The notes beneath the pieces are model-generated. The model was not told the origin of the DNA. It worked only from the letters and a program-made list of their open reading frames with translations, and did no database searches. Both the position numbers and the translations under genes were made by a program. This document shows, in pieces, positions 1-7,346 of a DNA stretch of 14,939 nucleotides (within the stretch, counting starts at the first letter, position 1; the number at the start of each line of letters is the position of its first letter). The DNA lies in contig SKLD01000392.1 in assembly GCA_007123395.1 (NCBI GenBank), positions 1-14,939 on the forward strand, in the 5' to 3' direction. Source of the stretch: Opitutales bacterium (lineage in GTDB: Bacteria; Verrucomicrobiota; Verrucomicrobiia; Opitutales; Oceanipulchritudinaceae).

Positions 1-596
1 GTGTAGCCGCACCAGCGGTAGTTCTCCGGCAGATCCGCCAAGCCCGCCCGCACCGCGTTCAAGTCGATGTAGGCCGCGATCAGCCCCACCAGCCACGGCG
101 TGTCCTGCACAAGCACGCTGCCGAAGCGCTCCGCCCACAGTGTCCCCGCCGTCCCGTGCGCGAGGTTGAACCACCGCGTGTAGCGCTGCCGCAAGGTCCT
201 CATGAACTCGGAGATGTCCCCCATGCGACGACGCAGCCGCTCCCGCAGGGCCTCCGCCGTCTCCGGCGGATCGTTCGCCAGCGCATGCGCCAGCTCGTCC
301 GCGTTGAGCCCGCTCCACTGCGCGCGCGAAGTCCCGTAGAGCGCGCGGTAGCGTTGCACCAAGGTAGCGTCGTCGCACATCCGGGTGGCTGGATCAATGC
401 GCACAAGGATGTGGAAGTGCGTCTCCAGCACACAATACGTGATCACCTCCACCCCGCTGAACTCCGCCGCACGGTGCAGCGCCGCCACCCAAACCTCCCG
501 CTGACCCTCCAACAGCAAGCGCCGCTTCTGGATCACCCGCGATGTCACATGATACACCGCCGGCCCGTCCTCACGTTTTATTCTGATTTCTCCCAT
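1..596 (-). CDS. REP-associated tyrosine transposase (RAYT, IS200/Y1 HUH family), 3' end cut by window edge
   Basis: The reading frame is open from an ATG at 596 to the left edge, giving 198 codons with no stop, so the C-terminus lies outside the window. The N-terminus has the family's AVYHVTSR strand at residues 13-20. It is followed by the metal-binding HUH-type motif THFHILV (His60 and His62) and by the helix carrying the probable nucleophile Tyr139 in RQRYTRWFN. After that come the typical GTLWAERF and AAYIDLNAVRAGL segments. RAYT proteins are single-strand DNA endonucleases related to IS200/IS605 transposases. They are usually single-copy chromosomal genes linked to REP palindromes rather than self-mobile elements. 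An in-frame ATG at 611 is an alternative start, and neither start has a good ribosome-binding site. No inverted terminal repeats or target duplications are visible. Family assignment is confident; activity cannot be judged. Confidence 0.85.
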   Translation of the reverse strand, partial: MGEIRIKREDGPAVYHVTSRVIQKRRLLLEGQREVWVAALHRAAEFSGVEVITYCVLETHFHILVRIDPATRMCDDATLVQRYRALYGTSRAQWSGLNADELAHALANDPPETAEALRERLRRRMGDISEFMRTLRQRYTRWFNLAHGTAGTLWAERFGSVLVQDTPWLVGLIAAYIDLNAVRAGLADLPENYRWCGY

Positions 597-639
597 CTTG
601 GAAAAACCCATGAAGCATCCGCAGACCGAACACAAGATA

Positions 640-743
640 TTTCTTCAAGAAAATTTTTGATACGATAGTGAGCATTTAGATGAGACATTACAAAGCACAT
701 TTCCGAAATACTTTGCAATATTAAATATCTTCGAGAATATTTA
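640..743. repeat. Two AT-rich inverted repeats in the RAYT/kinase intergenic region
   Basis: The first is TTTCTTCAAGAAA (640-652), a perfect palindrome about a central C. The second is TAAATAT (722-728) with ATATTTA (737-743) around an eight-base centre. Both contain TCTTC[A/G]AGAA (642-651 and 728-737), with equivalent positions 86 bases apart. They could be operators for the divergent genes. I see no classic GC-rich REP palindrome here, which might have been expected beside a RAYT gene. Confidence 0.45.
713..741 (+). promoter_or_regulatory. Candidate sigma70-type promoter for the histidine kinase gene
   Basis: TTGCAA (713-718) and AATATT (736-741) are separated by 17 bases and each match four of six consensus positions. 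Transcription would start near 748, giving a leader of about 37 bases before the ATG at 785. That argues against the upstream GTG at 749 as the start. A perfect 7-bp inverted repeat, TAAATAT (722-728) with ATATTTA (737-743), overlaps the -10 region, so a repressor could act here. The call rests on pattern matching in an AT-rich stretch, where chance matches are common. Confidence 0.35.
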
Positions 744-784
744 TTTGGGTGACGTGGGTGTTGAGCGGACTTTCCAGGGTCAAA

Positions 785-2596
785 ATGGAATTAGGTGCCC
801 GCACCGTATTTTCCCGTTGGCGCGGTACGCGATCCGCTGTAGCACGGGTGGATATGACGGCGGGAAAGAAGGAAGACCGGCTCGTGGTGGACTCGCTCTA
901 CCGCATCAGCAGCCTCGTGAGTGACACGGAGGATCCCCGCGAGGCGCTTGAGATCATCATCGACGAAATCATGCGTATCCTGCCCGCGCAGAGCGCTGCC
1001 ATCGAACTGCTCAACCCTGACACGAATCTACTGGAGATCGAGGTCTTCCGCGGCTTCCCCGATCACTCCAAGGAGATGCAACTGCGCCTCGGTCAGGGTG
1101 TGACGGGATGGGTGGCACTCCATGGACGGGCGCTCGTCGTCCCCGACGTTTCGAAGGATCCGCGCTACATTCCCGTGAAGCCTGAAATCCGTTCAGAGAT
1201 GGCCGTGCCCATGATCGGCAGCGGAGGCAACATCGTCGGGGTCGTCAATGTCGACAGCGAAAAAGCCGATGCCTTCTCCGAAAGCGACCTCAAAGCGCTC
1301 ACGCTGCTCACCAACGAGGCCGGTCGTGTCGTCAACCGCATCTGGCTCATCCAAAAGCTCAAGGAGAAGGCCGACCAACTCGAGTCGCTCATCAAGACGG
1401 CCCAGTCCATCGTCAAAAAACGGGAAGTGGACGAACTCCTCAGCAGCATCACAGAGGAGGCCCGCGCCCTCATGCGCTGCCGTCTCTGCGCCGTCTTTCT
1501 CCTCGACGAAAACACGGAGAGCCTTGTCCTCCGCGCCCTCGCGGGGGCGCCGCTCAAGGAAAACCGCGAACGCCTCGCACTCTCCGAAAGCGTCATCGGC
1601 ACAGTCATCCAGCGCAACAAGATCATCGAGGTGCATGACCTGCCGCGCACCGAGGAGCACCACTTTGTGCGCCTCACCCAACGGGAGAACCTCGTCTCCA
1701 TGCTCTCCTGCCCGGTCGTTTACGAGAACAAGGTCATCGGTGTTCTCAATGCCTACACCGACCGCCACCACCGCTTCAACAACGAGGAACGCCGCGTCTT
1801 TCAAACGATCGCCGGGCTCGGGGCCGTCGCCATCCAGAATGCCCGCCTTTACAGCCGCATCTTCCAGACAGAAGAAACCCTGCGCCGCAATGACCGGCTC
1901 ACCACGCTCGGCCTCCTCTCCGCCGAGATCGCCCACGAGATCCGCAATCCCCTCACCGTCATCCGTCTCCTCTTCGAGAGCCTCGGCCTCGACTTTCCGG
2001 CCGAGGACATGCGCGCGAAAGACGTCGAAATCATCGGCGAGAAACTCGACCAGCTCGAGGGCATCGTCTCGCGTGTCCTGAGCTTCGGCAAATCACGCGA
2101 GGACATGCGGATCGGCTGCGACCTCCGTTCGCTCGTGGAAGACACCTTCCACCTCGTCCGCCTCAAGCTTCAGCAGAGCCGTATTGAAGTCGCTTTGACC
2201 ATCCCGCGGGAACGCGCCTTCACCGTGGAGGTCAGCAAAGGTCAGATCCAGCAGGCGATTCTCAACCTCGTCATCAATGCCATGCAGGCCATGCCCGACG
2301 GCGGCCGCATCGAGGCCGTGCTCGAAGCCACCGACGACCCCGCCCCCGCCGCCCTGCTCTCCCTGAGCGACACCGGACCGGGCATCCCGGAAGCCCTGCG
2401 CGGCAAGATTTTCGACTCCTTCCTTACCGGCTACGGCGCGGGCACCGGGCTCGGCCTCGCCATCGTCAAACGCATCCTCAAGAGCCATGGCGGCGACATC
2501 GAGATGGCCGAGACGGGGCCTGGCGGCACGCTTATGCGCCTGCGCCTGCCGCTCGCCGTCGGAGGACACGGTTTCTCGACCCCCAATGGCAGTTGA
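785..2596 (+). CDS. Soluble sensor histidine kinase with two GAF domains
   Basis: This is a cytoplasmic histidine kinase of 603 residues from the ATG at 785. The first GAF domain spans roughly residues 35-185 (LYRISSLVSD to NEAGRVVNRIW) and the second roughly 205-350. A HisKA dimerisation helix follows with the phospho-acceptor His384 in SAEIAHEIRNPL. The HATPase domain comes next, with the N-box Asn498 (NLVINAMQAM), a DTGPGI box at 529-534 and GTGLGL at 553-558, all intact. No membrane segment or signal peptide is visible, so the input is probably an intracellular ligand, redox state or gas bound by a GAF domain. The start at 785 is preferred because AGGG lies five bases upstream. GTG 749 and ATG 854 are in-frame alternatives, and 854 would begin just before the conserved GAF sequence. 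No response regulator is next to it, so it looks orphaned. It lies 31 bases before hemH and may be co-transcribed with the heme genes. Confidence 0.9.
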   Translation: MELGARTVFSRWRGTRSAVARVDMTAGKKEDRLVVDSLYRISSLVSDTEDPREALEIIIDEIMRILPAQSAAIELLNPDTNLLEIEVFRGFPDHSKEMQLRLGQGVTGWVALHGRALVVPDVSKDPRYIPVKPEIRSEMAVPMIGSGGNIVGVVNVDSEKADAFSESDLKALTLLTNEAGRVVNRIWLIQKLKEKADQLESLIKTAQSIVKKREVDELLSSITEEARALMRCRLCAVFLLDENTESLVLRALAGAPLKENRERLALSESVIGTVIQRNKIIEVHDLPRTEEHHFVRLTQRENLVSMLSCPVVYENKVIGVLNAYTDRHHRFNNEERRVFQTIAGLGAVAIQNARLYSRIFQTEETLRRNDRLTTLGLLSAEIAHEIRNPLTVIRLLFESLGLDFPAEDMRAKDVEIIGEKLDQLEGIVSRVLSFGKSREDMRIGCDLRSLVEDTFHLVRLKLQQSRIEVALTIPRERAFTVEVSKGQIQQAILNLVINAMQAMPDGGRIEAVLEATDDPAPAALLSLSDTGPGIPEALRGKIFDSFLTGYGAGTGLGLAIVKRILKSHGGDIEMAETGPGGTLMRLRLPLAVGGHGFSTPNGS

Positions 2597-2627
2597 CGCC
2601 ACCGTAAAGCAGAGAATGCTTAGCTTC

Positions 2628-3674
2628 ATGTCGAAAGAAGCCGCTCTACTCATAAACCTGGGCTCGCCCGATTCCACCGAGGTTCGCGACGTGCGCCGCT
2701 ACCTCGCGGAATTTCTCGGCGATGAGCGCGTGATCGATGTCGCGTGGGTGCGCAAGATCATTGTGCCGGGCATCATCCTCAACACCCGCCCGAAGAAGTC
2801 GGCCGAGGCCTACGCGAGTATCTGGACGGACGAGGGCTCTCCCCTCATGGTCACAAGCTACCGGCAGCGCGACCTCGTGCGCGAGCGCCTGGATATCCCC
2901 GTCGAGCTGGCCATGCGCTATGGCTCGCCCTCTATCCCGGAGGTCGTGAAATCGCTTCTGGACTCCGGTGTCGACCGCCTATTTGTCCTGCCGCTCTACC
3001 CGCACTATGCCATGTCGAGCTACGAAACGGTGGTCGTGAAGCTGATGGAGGTTGTCAATGAACACCGGCCCGACCTCGACATCGAGTTTCTCCAGCCCTT
3101 CTACAAGGACAGCGACTACATCGAAGCGCTCTGGGAGAGCGCGCGGCCGCACCTCGAAGGGGCGGAATACGACCGCCTCCTCTTCAGCTACCACGGAATC
3201 CCGGAGCGGCACCTCCGCCTCAGCGATCCGTCGCATGCGCACTGCCTGTGTACGCACGATTGCTGCCGCCACCCCAACCCCGCGCACGCCACCTGTTACC
3301 GGCATCAGTGCCTCGTCACGACCGACGCCTTTCTCAAGCGCGGTGGTATTCCGCCGGAGAAAGCATTCGTCTCCTTCCAGAGCCGCCTCGGCCGCGATCC
3401 GTGGCTGCGTCCCTACACCGACGAGACGCTCAAGCAGTGGGGCGAGGAAGGTGTCGGTTCGGTAAAGGTGATCTGCCCGGCCTTCGTCACGGACTGCCTC
3501 GAAACCCTCGAGGAAATCGCTGAAGAGGGCAAAGAAGAGTTCGAGAAAGCCGGGGGCAAGCATTTCGAACTCATCCCTTGCATGAATGAGCACCCGCGCT
3601 GGATCGACATGCTTGCCGGGCGTATCGAGACTTGGCGGACCAACCCCGCTCGTAAACCCGCCCTCACCGTGTGA
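2628..3674 (+). CDS. hemH: Ferrochelatase (protoporphyrin/coproporphyrin ferrochelatase)
   Basis: The 348-residue protein inserts ferrous iron into a porphyrin, the last or near-last step of heme synthesis. It opens with the family's ALLINLGSPDS strand. It has SYHGIPERH with the metal-binding His189, then SFQSRLGRDPWLRPYTDETL and CPAFVTDCLETLEEI with the paired acidic residue Glu292. Between the His motif and SFQSRLGR lies a cysteine-rich stretch, Cys206, 208, 212, 213, 223 and 228. It resembles the internal ligands of [2Fe-2S] ferrochelatases known from Caulobacter and Mycobacterium. I chose ATG 2628 because the conserved sequence starts right after it. In-frame ATGs at 2586 and 2616 are possible, and no strong ribosome-binding site decides between them. 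No membrane anchor is seen. The stop codon overlaps the next gene's start by one base, so the two are probably translationally coupled. Confidence 0.95.
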   Translation: MSKEAALLINLGSPDSTEVRDVRRYLAEFLGDERVIDVAWVRKIIVPGIILNTRPKKSAEAYASIWTDEGSPLMVTSYRQRDLVRERLDIPVELAMRYGSPSIPEVVKSLLDSGVDRLFVLPLYPHYAMSSYETVVVKLMEVVNEHRPDLDIEFLQPFYKDSDYIEALWESARPHLEGAEYDRLLFSYHGIPERHLRLSDPSHAHCLCTHDCCRHPNPAHATCYRHQCLVTTDAFLKRGGIPPEKAFVSFQSRLGRDPWLRPYTDETLKQWGEEGVGSVKVICPAFVTDCLETLEEIAEEGKEEFEKAGGKHFELIPCMNEHPRWIDMLAGRIETWRTNPARKPALTV

Positions 3675-4537
3675 TGGAACCGGACCGCCTCCTCATGGTT
3701 GTCGCGGCGCTGGTCTATGCCTGCGCCGCCGCCCTCACCCTCGGCGCGCTCGCGCGGCGTCGGGCACCCCCGCACCAAGTGGTCTTCGGACTCGTCCTCA
3801 TCGGTTTCGGCATCCAGTCCACCGGCCTGCACCTGCGCGGTGTTTCCATCGGCGCTTGCCCCATTGGCAATACCTTTGAAGTCCTGCAATTCATCAGTTG
3901 GTCGGTCATCCTCGTCTATGTGTTCACCGGCGCGGTCTACCGCGTCACCATCCTCGGAGCCGTCTCCGCCACGCTCGCCGCCGTCCTCGGGCTCACCTCC
4001 GCAGCCGTTCCCGCGTGGGACGAAACCCGCCGCGTCGGCCTCTTTGGCGGCAATGTTTGGGTGGAAACCCACGCCGCTATGGCCTTTCTCAGCTACGGCA
4101 TCTTCGGGCTCCTTGCCGCCACCTCCGTTCTCTTCCTTCTTCAAAACTACAGCCTGAAGAAAAAGCGCTGGCCCTCCCGCCTGCGGTTTCTGCCCTCCGT
4201 CGTTCAGCTTGAGGCGATCAACCTGCGGCTCCTCGCCGTCGGCTTCGCCGTCTTCACGGTCGCACTGGGCATCGCCTTCACGCACATGCTTGTCAATCCC
4301 TCCGCCGTCTTCTCCATCAAACTGCTCTCCACCACTCTCCTCTGGATCGCCTACGGCATTGTCCTCTCCCTGCGCATTCGCCAGAGGCTCTTCGGCAGGC
4401 GCCTCGCATGGGTCAACGCCGTGCTCTTTCTCTTCGCTCTCAGCACGCTCTGGTCGGTCGAAGCCAGCCGCAAAGACCACACGCCCGAAGAGCCCGCCGT
4501 GCAAACCGCACCGGTCCGCTTTCCCGGCGACTCCTGA
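3674..4537 (+). CDS. CcsA/HemX/YpjD-family cytochrome c assembly-type membrane protein
   Basis: This is a polytopic membrane protein of 287 residues with about eight hydrophobic segments, beginning with MVVAALVYACAAALTLGAL. It fits the Cytochrom_C_asm family. The histidines in GLHLRG, VWVETHAAMAFLSYG and IAFTHMLVN fall where the family's heme-linked histidines sit. The tryptophan-rich WWD motif of true CcsA/CcmF heme lyases is absent, so a HemX or YpjD-like role is more likely than heme attachment to cytochrome c. In Bacillus subtilis, hemX sits next to hemA and affects HemA abundance; here the gene also directly precedes hemA, with 15 bases between them. The ATG at 3674 shares its A with the hemH TGA, a one-base overlap typical of coupled translation. 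A GTG one codon earlier is possible. The family is well supported; the specific role is inferred from context. Confidence 0.85.
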   Translation: MEPDRLLMVVAALVYACAAALTLGALARRRAPPHQVVFGLVLIGFGIQSTGLHLRGVSIGACPIGNTFEVLQFISWSVILVYVFTGAVYRVTILGAVSATLAAVLGLTSAAVPAWDETRRVGLFGGNVWVETHAAMAFLSYGIFGLLAATSVLFLLQNYSLKKKRWPSRLRFLPSVVQLEAINLRLLAVGFAVFTVALGIAFTHMLVNPSAVFSIKLLSTTLLWIAYGIVLSLRIRQRLFGRRLAWVNAVLFLFALSTLWSVEASRKDHTPEEPAVQTAPVRFPGDS

Positions 4538-4552
4538 ATCCACCACGCTCTC

Positions 4553-5647
4553 ATGCCGGAAACCCCTCCCGCCATAGTGCTCGTCGGCGTCAACCACGCC
4601 AGCGCCAGCCTTGCTGTGCGCGAGGCCCTCTCCCTGTCGGCCGGACAACTCGAAGACCTCTACAGCCGCCTCGCGCGCACCGACGGCGTCAGAGGAGCCG
4701 TCGTTCTCGGCACGTGCAACCGCATCGAAATCTACGCCGCCGTTACCACGCCCGCCGACACCGCGATGGGGCAACTCGAGTCCCTTCTCTCCGTCGTCAC
4801 GACGTTTCCCGTCGAAGCGCTGCGCGAAGTAAGCTACGGGGCCACCGGTCTCGACGCCCTGCGCCACCTCTACCGCGTCGCCGCCGGGCTCGATTCGCAG
4901 ATGGTGGGCGAAACCGAAATCCTCGGTCAGGTGAAAGCGTCTTACCGGCAGGCGGAGGAACGCAAACTCCTCGATAAGCCTTTGCACCGGGTCTTCCAGA
5001 AAACCTTTCAGGCTGCCAAATGGGCGCGCACCCACACGGGTATCGCCGAAGGTCAGGTGAGCATCGGCAACGTCGCCGTCGAACTGGCACAGCGCATTTT
5101 CGGCGATCTCCCCGCCGCCAAGACCCTCCTTATCGGCTCCGGCGAAGTGGGCCGCGATGTCGCGAAGGCCTTCGCCAGCCGCGGCGTCCATGCCATGGCC
5201 ATCGCGAGCCGAACGCATGAACGCGCCCAATGCCTCGTCGAAGAAACCGACGGCCGCATTGTTTCCTTCGAAGAATGGCCGCTCGCTCTGCCGGATTGCG
5301 ACATCGTCATCTGCGCAACCTCCGCCCGGCACGTTCTCATCGGTAAAGATGCTGTCGCGTCCGCCATACGACGGCGCCCCGCCCGACCACTATTCCTCAT
5401 CGACCTCGCCGTGCCGCGCGACATTGAAGCGGAAGCGGGCGACCTTTCCAACGTCTACCTGTACAACTTCGCCGACCTTGCCGAGATCGCCAATGAGAAC
5501 CTCCGCCGCCGCCAAGCCGCTGTCGAAGCCTGCCGCCATGTCCTCGACGAGCGCGCCAGCGCGCTCTGGCGTTCCGTCGGCCCCGGGCAGGAGACACCGC
5601 GCCCCGTCGCCGCGAACCGTCCACTTCCCGGATCGATCGTAAGCTGA
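4553..5647 (+). CDS. hemA: Glutamyl-tRNA reductase, short form lacking the C-terminal dimerisation domain
   Basis: This enzyme reduces glutamyl-tRNA(Glu) to glutamate-1-semialdehyde with NADPH, the first step of C5-pathway tetrapyrrole synthesis in the cytosol. The catalytic domain carries the nucleophile Cys55 in VLGTCNRIEIYA and the conserved GLDSQMVGETEILGQVK segment at residues 112-128. The NADPH-binding Rossmann domain has GSGEVG at 195-200 and ends with FLIDLAVPRDIE. The long spinal helix is recognisable at about 307-341 (FADLAEIANENLRRRQ onwards). The protein then ends after a short Pro/Arg-rich tail at residue 364. Family members usually have about 420 residues, so most of the C-terminal dimerisation domain is missing. 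No frameshift is obvious: the next gene starts 36 bases later and the tail has an ordinary stop. The start codon has no clear ribosome-binding site and probably relies on coupling to the upstream gene. Confidence 0.95.
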   Translation: MPETPPAIVLVGVNHASASLAVREALSLSAGQLEDLYSRLARTDGVRGAVVLGTCNRIEIYAAVTTPADTAMGQLESLLSVVTTFPVEALREVSYGATGLDALRHLYRVAAGLDSQMVGETEILGQVKASYRQAEERKLLDKPLHRVFQKTFQAAKWARTHTGIAEGQVSIGNVAVELAQRIFGDLPAAKTLLIGSGEVGRDVAKAFASRGVHAMAIASRTHERAQCLVEETDGRIVSFEEWPLALPDCDIVICATSARHVLIGKDAVASAIRRRPARPLFLIDLAVPRDIEAEAGDLSNVYLYNFADLAEIANENLRRRQAAVEACRHVLDERASALWRSVGPGQETPRPVAANRPLPGSIVS

Positions 5648-5683
5648 AATTCTGCCCGCGCGAATGATCCCGCTCCACGCCTG

Positions 5684-7021
5684 ATGCCGAAAAACGCCGC
5701 CACACCGCCCCGCACGCCCCTCGAAAGCGTTTACGCGTGGATCGCCAACGACGAGGACGCGCGTGTCTGCCGTGATATCTCCGATAAAGCCTGCCGCGAA
5801 GTGCCCGGCAACTTCTTCGCCTACCTCGCCGCCAACGCCTTCACCAAGATTGGTGACGCCCTCGCCAACGCCAAAACCACGCTTCCGTGGGCACTCGGTG
5901 CCATGGGCGCGCCGGTCGCCCTCGTCGGGATGCTCGTGCCGCTGCGTGAATCCGGTTCCCTTCTTCCGCAACTCGGCATCTCCGTGTGGGTTCGGCGCCA
6001 GGCCGTCCGCAAAACTTTCTGGGTCCTCGGCAGCCTCGGCCAAGCCGCCGCGCTCGCCCTCATGGCCCTCGCCGTTCTCACGCTGGAAGGCTGGCCCGGC
6101 GGTCTCGCCCTCCTCGCCGCACTCGCCGCCTTCAGCCTTTGCCGCGGTCTCGCCTCCGTCGCCTCCAAAGACGTCCTCGGCAAAACCATCCCGAAGAGGC
6201 GCCGCGGACGCCTCAGCGGCTGGACCGAAGCCGTTGCCGGAGTGCTCGTCGTCGCCATAAGCCTCCTCCTCTTCTTTCTCGCGGGAGACGGTTCCGCCCG
6301 CCTCTACGCCGGTCTCCTCGGCATCGCCGCAGTGCTGTGGATTGCCGGCGCCACCGTCTTCGCCACCATCCGAGAATTCCCCGGCGAGACCGACGGCGGC
6401 AAAAGCGGACTGCGCGAGGCCTTCGGGCAACTCGCTCTCCTCCGCCACGACAAGCCTTTCCGCCGTTTCATTATGGTGCGCTCGCTCCTTCTCTGCTCCG
6501 CCCTTACCGCGCCCTTCTTCATCGTCCTCAGCCGCGAGACACAGGGCGAATCCATGCGCATGCTCGCCCTTTTCATCCTCGCCAACGGCATCGCCTCCAG
6601 CCTTAGCGCCCCGCTTTGGGGCAACTTCGCCGACCGTTCAAGCCGCCGCGTCATGCAGGCCGCCGCCGTCCTCACCGCCGCCGTCGCTGCCGTCGCTGCC
6701 CTCAGCCACATCTACCTCGAAGGCCTCGCCGCCGCCACCGCTTGGTACCCCATCCTCTTCGGCATCCTCGGCATCGCCCACGCTGGCGTGCGCCTCGGCC
6801 GCAAAACCTACCTCGTCGACCTCGGGCGCGGCAACAAACGCACGGCCTACGTCGCCGTGAGCAATACCCTCATCGGTGCCGTCCTCCTCTTCACCGGTCT
6901 CCTCGCCTCCCTTCTCGCCGCGTGGAGCCCCGTCGGTGCCATCCTCACCCTCAGCACCCTCGGCCTCGGCGGCGCCGTCCTCGCCTCCTCCCTCCCCGAA
7001 GTGCAGCAAAGCGAGCCCTGA
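5684..7021 (+). CDS. Major facilitator superfamily (MFS) transporter
   Basis: The 445-residue protein has an N-terminal hydrophilic region of about 45 residues, then roughly ten to twelve hydrophobic segments in two halves. A central cytoplasmic loop (about residues 230-265) contains the charged stretch REFPGETDGGKSG. Basic loops such as KRRRGRLSGW and WGNFADRSSRRV fall where MFS proteins carry their cytoplasmic A-like motifs. The fold is convincing, but nothing in the sequence identifies the substrate. Lying 36 bases after hemA on the same strand, it may be the last gene of the heme-gene transcript; a porphyrin or heme-related cargo would be guesswork. The ATG at 5684 follows directly on the stop of a six-codon mini-ORF (5664-5684). 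No clear ribosome-binding site is seen. Confidence 0.8.
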   Translation: MPKNAATPPRTPLESVYAWIANDEDARVCRDISDKACREVPGNFFAYLAANAFTKIGDALANAKTTLPWALGAMGAPVALVGMLVPLRESGSLLPQLGISVWVRRQAVRKTFWVLGSLGQAAALALMALAVLTLEGWPGGLALLAALAAFSLCRGLASVASKDVLGKTIPKRRRGRLSGWTEAVAGVLVVAISLLLFFLAGDGSARLYAGLLGIAAVLWIAGATVFATIREFPGETDGGKSGLREAFGQLALLRHDKPFRRFIMVRSLLLCSALTAPFFIVLSRETQGESMRMLALFILANGIASSLSAPLWGNFADRSSRRVMQAAAVLTAAVAAVAALSHIYLEGLAAATAWYPILFGILGIAHAGVRLGRKTYLVDLGRGNKRTAYVAVSNTLIGAVLLFTGLLASLLAAWSPVGAILTLSTLGLGGAVLASSLPEVQQSEP

Positions 7022-7346
7022 CCCCGCCGAATGGGCTCACCCGGGCAACCGACCGCAGCTTGAAATCTCTCTGCCGGGACGGCAAACGATTGGCCACGGA
7101 ACCTGCCGATGTATGCCGCCCTGACGTAGTTCTTCCAGCGGCAACTCACGGCACCCTTTCCCTGCGGCAGCCGTGCGGCGCGAAATCCAGAATTTCCGCT
7201 CCCACACTCCGGCTTCAAAAACAATTCAGAAATATATTATTTGCGCACAAAATCTATCTCATAAATAAACTTATTGCTTCCAATGTTTAAATGAGAGTTA
7301 AAATACTGAATATTCTTATCTCATGAATAAATTATTTGCGCGCAAG
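7022..7346. other. Convergent intergenic region with an AT-rich island
   Basis: This gap lies between the stop of the MFS gene and the tsf terminator. The first 200 bases have ordinary GC-rich composition and hold only short hairpins, such as TGCCG-GGA-CGGCA at 7072-7084. None has a T-tract, so I cannot name a terminator for the plus-strand genes. From about 7225 to 7350 the composition turns sharply AT-rich and carries the paired direct repeats listed separately. I see no coding potential, tRNA or promoter that I can support. Confidence 0.6.
7236..7345. repeat. Two pairs of 15-bp direct repeats in A-B...B'-A' order
   Basis: Copy A, ATTATTTGCGCACAA (7236-7250), recurs with one mismatch as ATTATTTGCGCGCAA (7331-7345). 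Copy B, TATCTCATAAATAAA (7255-7269), recurs with one mismatch as TATCTCATGAATAAA (7317-7331). All copies have the same orientation, but the order is swapped between the two ends, so this is not a simple tandem duplication. The second A copy contains the perfect palindrome TTGCGCGCAA. Function is unknown. Confidence 0.7.

Noticed and set aside
156..668. Plus-strand open frame of 170 codons
   Set aside because: It lies opposite the RAYT gene, whose minus-strand translation matches a known family with catalytic residues; the plus frame has no family character.
2593..2621. TTGACG upstream of hemH as a possible -35 element
   Set aside because: No acceptable -10 hexamer lies 16-18 bases downstream, and the 31-base gap suggests transcription from the kinase gene.
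3413..5332. Minus-strand open frame of 639 codons opposite hemH, the membrane protein and hemA
   Set aside because: It is rich in Gly, Glu and Asp, typical of antisense reading of GC-rich genes, and it covers three well-identified genes.
5664..5684. Six-codon mini-ORF (MIPLHA) ending in TGATG on the MFS start codon
   Set aside because: It could couple translation, but such short frames arise often by chance and it has no ribosome-binding site.
7147..7199. Short hairpins (CACGGC with GCCGTG; GCGAAAT with ATTTC(C)GC) downstream of the MFS gene
   Set aside because: Neither is followed by a T-tract on the plus strand, so I do not call a terminator.
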